NCBI RefSeq assembly: GCF_000231445.1
Contig: NZ_AGFR01000003.1
Span: forward strand, 1-64,000
Source of the DNA: Commensalibacter intestini A911
GTDB lineage: Bacteria; Pseudomonadota; Alphaproteobacteria; Acetobacterales; Acetobacteraceae
Direction: 5' to 3'
DNA length: 64,000 nucleotides
Shown here: positions 49,067 to 57,717 of the stretch, in pieces
Numbering within the stretch: position 1 is the stretch's first letter
How the letters are laid out: each line of letters starts with the position of its first letter
The notes under the pieces: generated by a model
Databases searched by the model: none
The model's input: the letters and a program-made list of their open reading frames with translations, nothing else
Told to the model about the DNA's origin: nothing
Made by a program: the position numbers and the translations under genes

Positions 49067-49516
49067 ATGGAATTAGAAGAAAAAAAAATATCATTATTAG
49101 AATTAACAGTAAAAGTGGTTTCGTCTCATATCTCCAATAATTCTGTTGGCTCTGATCAATTGCCAGACTTGATTAAGCAAGTTTATCAAACTTTAAATTC
49201 AATAGAAAAAAATGGGTCAGAGGCTGAAAAGTTGCAGCCTGTTGTGCCGATTAAACGTTCAGTATTTCCCGATTATATTGTTTGTTTAGAGGATGGTAAA
49301 AAATTAAAAATGTTAAAACGTCACTTGCAGAGTGCTTACGGTTTAACACCTGAACAATATCGAGACCGTTGGAATTTGCCTGCAGACTATCCTATGGTTG
49401 CACCAAATTATGCAGAGTGTAGGTCTGCGCTTGCGCGTGAAATTGGGCTAGGGCGTAAAAGTGTTGCAAGAGGTAAAAGCGATGGGCGTGGCCGTCGTGG
49501 CCGTAAAGAAGAATAA
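49067..49516 (+). CDS. mucR: Ros/MucR family transcriptional regulator
   Basis: A 149-residue alphaproteobacterial zinc-finger-type regulator; Ros/MucR proteins act as H-NS-like silencers of surface polysaccharide, motility and symbiosis genes. The core is clear: DYIVCLEDGKKLKMLKRHLQSAYGLTPEQYRDRWNLPADYPMVAPNY, with the first Cys in place and C-terminal RGRRGRK. The second canonical Cys is replaced (VCLEDG rather than CLxCG), as in many MucR homologues with an altered zinc site. I chose ATG 49067 over an upstream in-frame TTG at 49055. It lies ahead of sppA and ihfB. Confidence 0.9.
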   Translation: MELEEKKISLLELTVKVVSSHISNNSVGSDQLPDLIKQVYQTLNSIEKNGSEAEKLQPVVPIKRSVFPDYIVCLEDGKKLKMLKRHLQSAYGLTPEQYRDRWNLPADYPMVAPNYAECRSALAREIGLGRKSVARGKSDGRGRRGRKEE

Positions 49517-49608
49517 GTAATTTCTCTTTGACATGATATATCTTGGTAATTATATAACCATATATTTAGAGACATAAAAACGATTTTTTTGTTCGGGATA
49601 CGCATTAG

Positions 49609-50544
49609 ATGCAATTAGAAAGCGATTTATTATTAGAACGTCAAAAAATACGACGTCGGTTGGTTTTTTGGCGCTGTATAGCACTCGTCATTTTTGTAAT
49701 ATCTATTGTGTCGGTCGTAGCTGCTTTTTCACCTAAAATGGGACGTGATAGTGACCATTTGGTTAAATTAAAGATAGAGGGCGTCATAGGATCGGATGTA
49801 TCTAAAAAAGTAAAACTGATTGACGATGCTTTGACTGATAAAACCGTTAAAGGGATGATTCTTTATGTGAATAGTCCTGGAGGAGCTGTTACGGGTGGAG
49901 AGCAGTTGCATGATGCTATTCTGAATTTTGCACAGAAAAAACCAGTGGTAGTGAGTATGGGAGGAGTAGCGGCTTCGGCTGGTTATATGATTTCCGTGCC
50001 TGCTAATCGAATTTTTGCTTTAAATTCGACATTAACAGGGTCTATTGGGGTCATTATGCAGGCACCGGATATTTCTGGTTTGTTAGACAAAGTGGGTATT
50101 ACTGTTGATCAGTTGGTTTCTGGGCCATTAAAAGGGCAACCTTCCATGGTGAAGCCGCTTTCTTCTCAAGGCAGAGAAATGTTACAAGGATTGATTGAGA
50201 ACTTTTATGATCAATTTGTTGTAATGGTTGCGCACGGAAGACATATGGATGTTGCAAAAGTTAAAGAGCTTGGTGATGGTCGTCCATATAGTGGCCAACA
50301 AGCAGTAAAAAATGGATTGGTTGATCAAATTGGCACAGAGCAAGATGCTAAAAAATGGTTAACTCAGTATTTGAAATTACCTTCTGATATTAAAGTAATA
50401 GAATTAAAAGATAAAAAATCTTCTAAGTGGTTTTCTAGATTTTTGGGTGAAGCATTGGGGGATTCTGTGAATGGTTTTATGCATCAAGTTGTGTATAAAA
50501 ACCAAGAAAACCTTGATGGTGCGATCGCGATTTGGAAACCTTAG
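49609..50544 (+). CDS. sppA: Signal peptide peptidase SppA, short form
   Basis: Membrane-anchored serine protease of family S49 that degrades cleaved signal peptides. The 311-residue protein has one N-terminal membrane helix (about 20-40), the conserved NSPGGAVTGGEQL, the nucleophile Ser123 in GGVAASAGYMIS, and Lys175 in SGPLKGQPS as general base. It is a single-domain form, half the length of E. coli SppA, as is usual in alphaproteobacteria. It precedes ihfB by 28 bp. Confidence 0.93.
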   Translation: MQLESDLLLERQKIRRRLVFWRCIALVIFVISIVSVVAAFSPKMGRDSDHLVKLKIEGVIGSDVSKKVKLIDDALTDKTVKGMILYVNSPGGAVTGGEQLHDAILNFAQKKPVVVSMGGVAASAGYMISVPANRIFALNSTLTGSIGVIMQAPDISGLLDKVGITVDQLVSGPLKGQPSMVKPLSSQGREMLQGLIENFYDQFVVMVAHGRHMDVAKVKELGDGRPYSGQQAVKNGLVDQIGTEQDAKKWLTQYLKLPSDIKVIELKDKKSSKWFSRFLGEALGDSVNGFMHQVVYKNQENLDGAIAIWKP

Positions 50545-50572
50545 ATAAAACTTAAAAAACGAGTATAAATTA

Positions 50573-50875
50573 ATGACTAAATCTGAACTTATTTTAGAGA
50601 TTGCTGCAGCACATCCAAATTTATTAATTAAAGATATTGATTTGATAGTTTCTACTATTTTTGATGAAATTGAAGGAGCTTTGGCTCAAGGTGGTAGGGT
50701 TGAGTTGCGTGGTTTTGGTGCTTTTTTTGTAAAAAATCGCAAAGCGCGTATTGGTCGTAACCCAAGAACTGGAGATACTGTGGATGTTCAAGAAAAACAT
50801 GTCCCATTTTTTAAAACGGGAAAAGAATTAAGAAAGCGGGCAAATAATCAGTTAGAAGATACTGTTTCTAACTAA
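50573..50875 (+). CDS. ihfB: Integration host factor subunit beta
   Basis: A 100-residue DNA-bending protein of the HU/IHF family. [11 protein letters not shown] at the start, [29 protein letters not shown] (beta arm with the intercalating Pro) and [13 protein letters not shown] at the end match IhfB rather than HU. It pairs with IhfA, encoded elsewhere. The sppA-ihfB order is common in alphaproteobacteria. Confidence 0.94.
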   Translation: MTKSELILEIAAAHPNLLIKDIDLIVSTIFDEIEGALAQGGRVELRGFGAFFVKNRKARIGRNPRTGDTVDVQEKHVPFFKTGKELRKRANNQLEDTVSN

Positions 50876-50910
50876 GCTTTTGGATTGAAGATCGCACAAA
50901 GGGATACGAA

Positions 50911-52347
50911 ATGAGCGGAACTGAATCGATTAAAATTGTTCCAGTAATCTTATCAGGTGGAACGGGTAGCCGTTTATGGCCGGTATCTCGTGCGAGTTTT
51001 CCGAAGCAGCTGTGGCCATTATTATCAGAAAATTCGATGCTACAGGATACAGCATTACGTGCAATAGGGTCTATATTTACAGACCCTATTATCATTTGTA
51101 ATAATGACCATCGCTTTTTAATTGCTGAGCAGCTACGTGAAATTGGAATTGAAAAAGCGCGTATTGTACTGGAGCCTCTTGGTAGGAATTCTGCTCCAGC
51201 AATTGCTGCAGCTAGCCTGTTAATCGCAGAAGAAAATCCTAATCATATTCTATGGGTTATGGCTGCAGATGCCGTTGTGGAAGAAACGGAACGGTTAATT
51301 CAGTTTGTTGAAGAGGCTGCAAATCTTGCTCAGCAAGGAAAAATTTTAACCTTTGGAATACAACCTACCAGTCCAGAGACAGGTTATGGTTATATTGAAA
51401 AAGGGAACAAGCTGCAGGAAGCTGAGCATGCGTTTTTTGTGCAAGCATTTATAGAAAAGCCCGATTATCAGCGTGCTTCTCAAATGTTGGAAGCTGGACA
51501 ATATTTATGGAATTCTGGAATGTTTGTTTTTTCTGCACAGACGATGTTGCAGGAAATGCAAAAATATACGCCCGAGCTTTTGAATTTGGTTCAAGTTGCG
51601 GTTCAGAAAAGACAAACAGATTTATATTTTGAACGTTTTCAGTTGGAAGATTTTGTAAAAATTCCTGATATTTCAATTGATTATGCAATTGCCGAGAAAA
51701 CTGATGTAATGCTGGTTATTGCAGCGGATTTGACGTGGTCAGATATTGGAAGTTGGAATGGACTTTGGGCTATTAGCAAAAAAGATTCAGTAGGCAATGT
51801 TGCTATAGGAAATGTATTTTTAGAGAATACGCGTAACAGCTATATTCGCTCTGAAGAAATGGTTGCTGCGGTTAATGGACTTGACGATATTGTTGTTGTT
51901 GTTACCAAGGATGCTGTTTTAGTCACGGATCGACGAAAGTCTCAGGATGTTAAAAAGATCGTTGATAAACTTTCTTTAGCCAAACAAAAAGAGGCTTTTT
52001 TACATACACGTTGTTATCGCCCTTGGGGATTCTATGAGACTTTAGCTAGCGGACATCGTTTTCAGGTTAAGCAATTGGTTGTAAATGAAGGTGCTCAGCT
52101 TTCTTTGCAAAAGCATTATCATCGTTCAGAACATTGGGTTGTTGTGTCTGGGGTTGCAGAAGTAACGCGAGGAGATGAAGTGCTTCTGGTTAAAGAAAAT
52201 GAGAGCGTTTATTTACCTGTTGGCACGTTGCATCGCCTTACGAATCCTGGACGTATTCCTTTGGTTGTGATTGAAATACAGTCGGGTTCTTATTTAAATG
52301 AAGATGATATTATTCGTGTAGAAGATAATTATAATCGTTTAGATTAA
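50911..52347 (+). CDS. manC: Mannose-1-phosphate guanylyltransferase / mannose-6-phosphate isomerase
   Basis: Bifunctional type II enzyme producing GDP-mannose for surface polysaccharides and glycolipids. The 478-residue protein has the nucleotidyltransferase signature ILSGGTGSRLWPVSR (13-27) with FPKQL, EKPDYQRA for sugar-phosphate binding, and SIDYAIAEKT. The C-terminal cupin isomerase half has RPWGFYETL, QLSLQKHYHRSEHWVVVSG (zinc-binding His/Gln/Glu) and PVGTLHRLTNPG. It follows ihfB by 35 bp. GDP-mannose made here could feed the polyprenyl-phosphate mannose synthase-like gene near 54.6 kb. Confidence 0.94.
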   Translation: MSGTESIKIVPVILSGGTGSRLWPVSRASFPKQLWPLLSENSMLQDTALRAIGSIFTDPIIICNNDHRFLIAEQLREIGIEKARIVLEPLGRNSAPAIAAASLLIAEENPNHILWVMAADAVVEETERLIQFVEEAANLAQQGKILTFGIQPTSPETGYGYIEKGNKLQEAEHAFFVQAFIEKPDYQRASQMLEAGQYLWNSGMFVFSAQTMLQEMQKYTPELLNLVQVAVQKRQTDLYFERFQLEDFVKIPDISIDYAIAEKTDVMLVIAADLTWSDIGSWNGLWAISKKDSVGNVAIGNVFLENTRNSYIRSEEMVAAVNGLDDIVVVVTKDAVLVTDRRKSQDVKKIVDKLSLAKQKEAFLHTRCYRPWGFYETLASGHRFQVKQLVVNEGAQLSLQKHYHRSEHWVVVSGVAEVTRGDEVLLVKENESVYLPVGTLHRLTNPGRIPLVVIEIQSGSYLNEDDIIRVEDNYNRLD

Positions 52348-52453
52348 TATTATATGAATGTTGCCTCATACAGTATTGTTTGAATGGTTTAAGAATGTGA
52401 TGGTTCAGTTTTGTAAAAGTAATGAGGCGGTATATACTTAGTATTTATATCGA

Positions 52454-52937
52454 TCAAGGTTTCAAACAAGCTGAGCAGTTACCGTTTGTTTCTTTATATA
52501 ATTTACTTTCATCATTTATTACTATTTTAACCGTGTTAGATAAATATGTAGCAAATTCAGGTGTAGTATAATTTCTGAATTTAGAGGTATTCTCTCTAAA
52601 TTGACGAGCACGTTGAGCCATTCTGATATAAGTAAAAGGTATATTGTATTGAGGTGTTTGGCTTAATTCGATAGCTTTTTTATTAGCATTAGTTGTTGTG
52701 GTTGTTACCATATTATCAGCAATTAAACATTCTTCTTACTTAGAGTCAGGGCTTTTGATTTATTGATAACAATCATAAACATCTGCTGCTCATCCTTCTA
52801 TCCCTTGTGCACAATAGTTTGATAAAAACTTTCTTTCTGTCGCTTGAATTATTGCCTCAGAAGCGTGTTGCTTTGCCTGCTGCTTGCGCAATCAAAGGAA
52901 ATACCAAGATAGGTAGTGCAAGTAGGAACTTGTTCAT
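52454..52937 (-). pseudogene. Degraded gene for a secreted protein
   Basis: On the reverse strand ATG 52937 begins a clean Sec signal peptide, MNKFLLALPILVFPLIAQAA, then the frame hits a stop after GKATRF. Shifting one base (as if one G had been inserted after GCAGCA) gives a coherent continuation AKQHASEAIIQATERKF, SNYCAQGIEG, then three in-frame stops (TGA, TAA, TAA). After these the frame is open through EECLIADNM and the 85-codon remainder ending NGNCSACLKP. Composition is consistent across the breaks, with repeated Cys. The protein would have been about 155 residues, exported and cysteine-containing; I cannot name its family. It lies between manC and trxB. Confidence 0.65.
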
Positions 52938-52982
52938 CAATTTAATTTTAAATCAAAATTTTTTAAACATATTATCGTTACG

Positions 52983-53010
52983 ATCTGGTGAACCATATAG
53001 TTCACCAGAT
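52983..53010 (-). terminator. Hairpin after trxB
   Basis: A perfect 11-bp inverted repeat ATCTGGTGAAC / GTTCACCAGAT with a 6-base loop, just beyond the trxB stop. There is no T-run after it on the reverse strand, so it may stabilise the 3' end rather than terminate alone. Confidence 0.45.
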
Positions 53011-53018
53011 GATAAATT

Positions 53019-53978
53019 TTATTCAGTTTCACCTAAATAACGTTCGGCTTCCAAGGCTGCCATACAACCTGTTCCAGCTGCGGTAATGGCTTGGCGATAG
53101 GTTTTGTCTTGTACATCACCAGCTGCAAAAATACCTGGGATAGAGGTTTTTGGGGTGCCTGGTTGCGTAATAATATACCCTTCAGAATCCAGTTCAACTT
53201 GCCCTTTGAATAACTCTGTATTGGGGTTGTGACCAATCGCGATGAAAACACCATCAATATCTAATGTTGATTTTTCGTTGGTTTTTACATTTTTCAACGC
53301 AAGCTCTGTAACTGCCTCTGGTTTTCCTCCAGAAAGAATATCCTCAACAACACTATCCCAAATAACGGTCACTTTAGGATTGTTCAGTAAACGATCTTGT
53401 TGGATTTTTTCAGCTCTTAAACTATCACGACGGTGAATGAGTGTCACATGAGATGCATGGTGGGTAAGATATAATGCTTCTTCTACAGCAGTATTTCCTC
53501 CGCCGATAACTGCAACCTTTTTACCGCGATAAAAGAATCCATCACAAGTCGCGCAAGCAGAAACACCATAACCTTGTAAGCGTTCTTCTGCTTCTAGCCC
53601 TAACCAACGTGCTTGCGCGCCTGTTGCAATGATTGCGGTGCGGGCTTTGTAAATATTTCCTGTATCGGTATGAAAGATGAAATAACCATCTTCTTTTTGT
53701 GGATCAAGTAATGAACATTTAGAAACGCTGTCCATAACGATTTCTGCACCGACATGTTTTGCTTGTGCAGCCATTTGTTCCATTAACCAAGGGCCTTGAA
53801 TTGCTTCTGCAAATCCAGGATAATTTTCAACATCATTGGTGATGGTTAACTGTCCACCAGGTTGTAAGCCTGTTAATAGAACAGGTTTCATATTGGCTCT
53901 GGCACCATAAATTGCAGCGGTATAACCGGCTGGGCCTGCGCCAATGATAAGCATATTTGTAATAAAAGTTTCTGTCAT
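53019..53978 (-). CDS. trxB: Thioredoxin reductase
   Basis: NADPH- and FAD-dependent reductase of thioredoxin. The 319-residue protein has the FAD-binding GAGPAGYTAAIYGARA (13-28), the redox pair Cys142/Cys145 in CATCDGFFYRG, the NADPH loop VIGGGNTAVEEALYL, and the C-terminal GIFAAGDVQDKTYRQAITAAGTGCMAALEAE. It is divergent from an Lrp-type regulator across a 132-bp AT-rich gap. Confidence 0.97.
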   Translation of the reverse strand: MTETFITNMLIIGAGPAGYTAAIYGARANMKPVLLTGLQPGGQLTITNDVENYPGFAEAIQGPWLMEQMAAQAKHVGAEIVMDSVSKCSLLDPQKEDGYFIFHTDTGNIYKARTAIIATGAQARWLGLEAEERLQGYGVSACATCDGFFYRGKKVAVIGGGNTAVEEALYLTHHASHVTLIHRRDSLRAEKIQQDRLLNNPKVTVIWDSVVEDILSGGKPEAVTELALKNVKTNEKSTLDIDGVFIAIGHNPNTELFKGQVELDSEGYIITQPGTPKTSIPGIFAAGDVQDKTYRQAITAAGTGCMAALEAERYLGETE

Positions 53979-54110
53979 ATTGTTATATCCTGATTTAATC
54001 GTAGCGATTTTTATAATTATATATATATATGGTGTTTATTGTATAAGAAGAAGGTTTCGTTTAACAACACCTTTTATATATCGAAAAAACGCTAAGGCGG
54101 ATAAAGGCAT

Positions 54111-54596
54111 ATGGCACAATTAGTAGAACTTGATAAAATTGACTGGCTGATTCTCGACGAACTACAAAAAGATGGCCGAATCACAAACATAGAGTTGGCT
54201 CAGCGTGTTGGCATTTCGGCACCACCTTGTTTACGTCGTGTAAGACGACTAGAAACGATGGGAGTGATTAAAAGTTATCATGCTGTGATTGATACAGTAT
54301 CGGTAGGTTGGTCTTTGTCAGTGTTTGTTTTGGTTGGATTAGATAGCCAAAAAGAATCTGTTTTAATTGAATTTGAGGCGCAGATGGCAGCAATGCCAGA
54401 AGTTAGAGAGTGTCATATGGTTCGAGGTGGCGTTGATTTTCTGATTCGATTCATTGCCAGAGATGCTGAAGATGAAAACAGATTGACACATGAGTTAACC
54501 AGTAATCCTCATGTTGCCAGAGTGCAAACGTTACAAATAATTAGAACCAGTTTGCAACGTGAAGGGGTTCCTTTGGACGGTGGGGCCGAAGGATAG
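54111..54596 (+). CDS. Lrp/AsnC family transcriptional regulator
   Basis: A 161-residue feast/famine regulator. The N-terminal helix-turn-helix is LDKIDWLILDELQKDGRITN through NIELAQRVGISAPPCLRRVRRLE; the C-terminal part is the ligand-binding RAM domain. This family binds DNA as oligomers in response to amino acids. It is divergent from trxB and 46 bp upstream of the GT2 gene. Its regulon is not evident; the shared 132-bp gap, with an (AT)n run near 54020, makes autoregulation and trxB control possible. Confidence 0.9.
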   Translation: MAQLVELDKIDWLILDELQKDGRITNIELAQRVGISAPPCLRRVRRLETMGVIKSYHAVIDTVSVGWSLSVFVLVGLDSQKESVLIEFEAQMAAMPEVRECHMVRGGVDFLIRFIARDAEDENRLTHELTSNPHVARVQTLQIIRTSLQREGVPLDGGAEG

Positions 54597-54642
54597 TCTT
54601 TCTCATCTTATTTTGAATTATAGATAGATTGTTAATATTGTT

Positions 54643-55386
54643 ATGAATATTCCTTGTCCATCAAATGATAGCTTAGAATTGAGTATCATTATCCCTTGCT
54701 ATAATGAGAGAGATAATGTGGAGCGTTTGTTTCAAGCGCTCGATAAAGCATTAGAAGGACGACGATGGGAAGGAATTTTTGTCGATGATAATTCGCCTGA
54801 TGGGACGATCGATCATATTTGGGCTTTGGCACAAAAAGATCGACGCATCAGGGGGGTCTTGCGTGTCGGTAGGCGCGGTCTTTCAACGGCCGTGATTGAA
54901 GGTATATTATCATCTTCCGCGCCTTGTGTTGCAGTTATTGATGGCGATATGCAGCATGATGAAACGCGCTTGCCTTTGATGCTGGATGCTGTCTTACAGA
55001 ATGATTATGATATTGCTGTTGGCAGTCGTCACGTAGAAGGTGGTGCTAATACAGGCTTAGCCAATCGTTGGCGGCTTTTTTTATCCAATACAGGGATTCG
55101 AATTGCTCAACAATTTTTACCTGTGGCATTAAACGATCCAATGAGTGGTTTTTTCTTATTAAAGCGGTCTTTATTTATAGAGCTCTTGCCTCAATTATCA
55201 GGGACAGGATTTAAGATTTTATTAGATTTAGTGATGTCTGCGCCGAATTCTGTGCGTATAAAAGAAATACCATTCCAATTTCGTCAAAGATTATTTGGTG
55301 AAAGTAAGTTAGATTTTAAAGTGATGATGCAGTTTATATGGATGCTGATAGAAAAGATCTTTAAGTCATCATTAAAGAAAAAATGA
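54643..55386 (+). CDS. GT2 glycosyltransferase, polyprenyl-phosphate mannose synthase-like
   Basis: A 247-residue single-domain GT2 enzyme of the DPM1 type, which moves a sugar from a nucleotide donor to polyprenyl phosphate on the cytoplasmic face. LSIIIPCYNERDNVERLFQAL, the metal-binding FVDDNSPDGT, VIDGDMQHDE and NDPMSGFFLLKR are the family signatures. Unlike GtrB/ArnC-type proteins it lacks C-terminal membrane helices. manC (GDP-mannose) is upstream and a GT39 transferase that could use the lipid-linked sugar is downstream, so mannose is a reasonable guess for the donor sugar. Confidence 0.87.
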   Translation: MNIPCPSNDSLELSIIIPCYNERDNVERLFQALDKALEGRRWEGIFVDDNSPDGTIDHIWALAQKDRRIRGVLRVGRRGLSTAVIEGILSSSAPCVAVIDGDMQHDETRLPLMLDAVLQNDYDIAVGSRHVEGGANTGLANRWRLFLSNTGIRIAQQFLPVALNDPMSGFFLLKRSLFIELLPQLSGTGFKILLDLVMSAPNSVRIKEIPFQFRQRLFGESKLDFKVMMQFIWMLIEKIFKSSLKKK

Positions 55387-55427
55387 TTTATATTGAGTAT
55401 AATCGTGAATTATTATCTGTTTATTAT

Positions 55428-55470
55428 AAGCCCTTAAGATATTTATACTGATTTCTTAGGGCTTTTATTT
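55428..55470 (+). terminator. Terminator after the GT2 gene
   Basis: AAGCCCTTAAGA pairs with TCTTAGGGCTT (one bulged base), followed by TTATTTTATT. It is placed 40 bp after the GT2 stop, so the GT39 gene probably needs its own promoter or readthrough. Confidence 0.75.
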
Positions 55471-55529
55471 TATTACAATATGATGAGAACATTTCTTTTA
55501 TGTGATGATAAAAATCAGGGTATATATTG

Positions 55530-57014
55530 GTGAAAAATAATTTATTTTTAAAACTATCTATTGGATTAGTATTGCTAACAATGATTCGTATGATTGTAGC
55601 CGTTTCTATTCCATTATCTCCTGATGAAGCTTATTACTGGATGTGGTCTCAGGCTTTGGATTATAGTTTTTATGATCATCCCCCTATGATTGCACTATGG
55701 ATTAAAGCAGGATGTTTGTTGTGGGGAAATACAGAATTAGGTATTCGCTTTTTAGGTCCTTTGGCGGCTTTATTAGGCAGTATTTTTGTATTTTTCACGG
55801 TAAAAGATTTTAATAATCATCAGGCTGATTCGGATCAAAAAGGCGTTATTGCTGTTTTATTATTAAATGCAACGCTTACTGTTGGTGTTGGTGGCATTAT
55901 TGTCACCCCTGATACTCCTTTATTATTCTTTGTGTGTGTTTTTCTGTGGGCGTGTGGTCGATTATTATATACGAAATCAGCTCAATATTGGTGGGTCATT
56001 GGTGCCAGTGCTGGTTTGGCGCTTTTAAGTAAATATACAGCTTTATTATTAATTGGTGCCTTAGGGCTTTGGTGTTTATTAACCAAAGAGGGGCGTGGAT
56101 ATTTAAAAACAAAATCTCTATGGGGAGGGGCTTTTCTATCTGTTGCTATTTTTTCTCCAGTGATTTTCTGGAATGCACATCATCATTGGATTAGTTTTGC
56201 AAAACAAGGTGGCCGTACAACAGACTGGAATCCTCATCGTGCTTTACAATTTTTGTCTGAGCTACTTGGAGGGCAAATCGGTTTATCCTCGCCAGTGATT
56301 TTTATTTGTTTTGTTATCGGGCTATTTTATTTAACGCGCTCAGTGATCCAAAGGAAATGTAATGCATCATCATTTTTACTTTGGTTAATGATTCTTCTAC
56401 CAACAAGTGTTTTTGTTCAGCATGCTTTTGGCGATAGAGTGCAGGCAAATTGGGTTGGGTTACTTTATCCTGTTTTGGCGGTTATTACTGGGCTGTATGT
56501 GAGTAAGTTTCTTAAAACGGCCATTATCCTTGGTTTTGCAATTGTTTCTTTTGTATATATACAAACAATATTTGCTGTTGTGCCTTTGCCGGCCCAAAAA
56601 GATATACTGTTAAAGCAACTAGGGGGATGGGCAAGTTTTGCTCAGTTAGTCAATAAGAGTGTTCCTCAGGATATGCCCATTATTTCTGATAATTATGGAT
56701 TGGCATCAGAGCTAAAATTTTATCTTCCACATCGACAAATTATGGTTATAGGGGATCGTTGGCAATATTTTAACTTACCGACAAGTGCTGTAACGCAAGG
56801 GTATTTTATTCGTCGTCAGCGCACAAAAAAAGTATCTTTTTTATCTGTTGGACAGGATGATTATTTTGTTCAACCTACCGATTCTAATGGATATGCACCT
56901 TTACAGGAGATTGTTCGTGCTAAAGGGGGCAGGGTAGCTCAATATTATGAGTTATATGATGTTAATTTGCGTTCTAATCTTGTTATTACGGGACAGAGTA
57001 AATTTTTGCCTTAG
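55530..57014 (+). CDS. GT39/ArnT-like integral membrane glycosyltransferase
   Basis: A polytopic GT-C transferase (PMT_2/ArnT type, 494 residues) that moves a sugar from a polyprenyl-phosphate carrier to an acceptor at the periplasmic side. After the first helix comes the catalytic loop SPDEAYYWMWSQALDYSFYDHPP (acidic DE and DHPP motifs), then about ten further helices and a periplasmic C-terminal domain of roughly 130 residues. The start is taken as GTG 55530; a TTG one codon earlier is also possible and an AGGG lies upstream. Whether the acceptor is lipid A, a hopanoid, a polysaccharide or protein cannot be told from sequence. Confidence 0.85.
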   Translation: MKNNLFLKLSIGLVLLTMIRMIVAVSIPLSPDEAYYWMWSQALDYSFYDHPPMIALWIKAGCLLWGNTELGIRFLGPLAALLGSIFVFFTVKDFNNHQADSDQKGVIAVLLLNATLTVGVGGIIVTPDTPLLFFVCVFLWACGRLLYTKSAQYWWVIGASAGLALLSKYTALLLIGALGLWCLLTKEGRGYLKTKSLWGGAFLSVAIFSPVIFWNAHHHWISFAKQGGRTTDWNPHRALQFLSELLGGQIGLSSPVIFICFVIGLFYLTRSVIQRKCNASSFLLWLMILLPTSVFVQHAFGDRVQANWVGLLYPVLAVITGLYVSKFLKTAIILGFAIVSFVYIQTIFAVVPLPAQKDILLKQLGGWASFAQLVNKSVPQDMPIISDNYGLASELKFYLPHRQIMVIGDRWQYFNLPTSAVTQGYFIRRQRTKKVSFLSVGQDDYFVQPTDSNGYAPLQEIVRAKGGRVAQYYELYDVNLRSNLVITGQSKFLP

Positions 57015-57038
57015 TAAATACAAAAATAGAACGACGTA

Positions 57039-57428
57039 TTAGGCTCTTACAGTTGCTAAAGCTTCAGTAGTTGAATATTGGAAGGCTTGTTCAATGGAGC
57101 TTAATAACGTTGTTAAACGAAAAGGTTTTTCGACTTTAGGGAGAGGGAGTTGCATTAGGCGTTTATTGAGCTCGAAATTACCACTCATGAGTAAAATCTT
57201 ACATTGTTGAGCTAATAACTCTTTAACTAAAGGGTAAGGATCGCCGTCTGGTAAACATGAATCAACAATGGCCATATCAAATCGGAATTGTGATTGAAAA
57301 CAACATGCTTGAGCAACAGAATGGGCAATATAAATCTTTTCTACTTTATCGAGTAAACTTAATTCGATTAAATCGCATATTTCTGGTTGGTCTTCTATAA
57401 TCAGAAGAGAGGCAGAAGAGGGTATCAT
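57039..57428 (-). CDS. Stand-alone receiver-domain response regulator
   Basis: A 129-residue protein made only of a CheY-like receiver domain. The acidic pair is Glu12/Asp13, the phosphoacceptor Asp56 (IVDSCLPDG), the signalling Ser82 (LLMSG) and the conserved Lys101 followed by Pro (KPFR). There is no output domain and no histidine kinase nearby. ATG 57428 is chosen over an in-frame TTG immediately upstream. It is convergent with the GT39 gene with 24 bp between. It probably acts by protein-protein contact, perhaps in a phosphorelay. Confidence 0.87.
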   Translation of the reverse strand: MIPSSASLLIIEDQPEICDLIELSLLDKVEKIYIAHSVAQACCFQSQFRFDMAIVDSCLPDGDPYPLVKELLAQQCKILLMSGNFELNKRLMQLPLPKVEKPFRLTTLLSSIEQAFQYSTTEALATVRA

Positions 57429-57576
57429 CAACTAATTAACCGTATAGTTTATTATTACAAAAGATTTACTTTATATAACAATAAATTGATTAGTTGTATA
57501 ATATTTTTTTAGATTTTTGTGGTTTTTGAAAGTGTATATTGCTTTTATATCAACATAAAAATGTTGAACTTTATAA

Positions 57577-57653
57577 TGGCGCACCCGACAGGAATCGAAC
57601 CCATAACCCCCAGATTCGTAGTCTGGTGCTCTATCCAGTTGAGCTACGGGTGC
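57577..57653 (-). tRNA. tRNA-Arg (anticodon ACG)
   Basis: On the reverse strand a complete cloverleaf: acceptor GCACCCG paired with CGGGTGC, the D-arm TAGCTCAACTGGATAGAGCA, the anticodon stem CCAGA/TCTGG with loop CTACGAA (anticodon ACG, read as ICG after deamination), and the T-arm with GGTTCGATTCC. Discriminator G and an encoded CCA end the gene. Confidence 0.97.
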
Positions 57654-57717
57654 GTCTTGCTTAGGCTTTTAACCCGTTTAAATTTGGATTGCAAGCCTTT
57701 TTTTTATTTTTTATGAG

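Noticed and set aside
52807-53040. 77-codon forward ORF between manC and trxB
   Set aside because: It is antisense to the decayed secreted-protein gene, whose signal peptide and remnant frame explain the sequence better.
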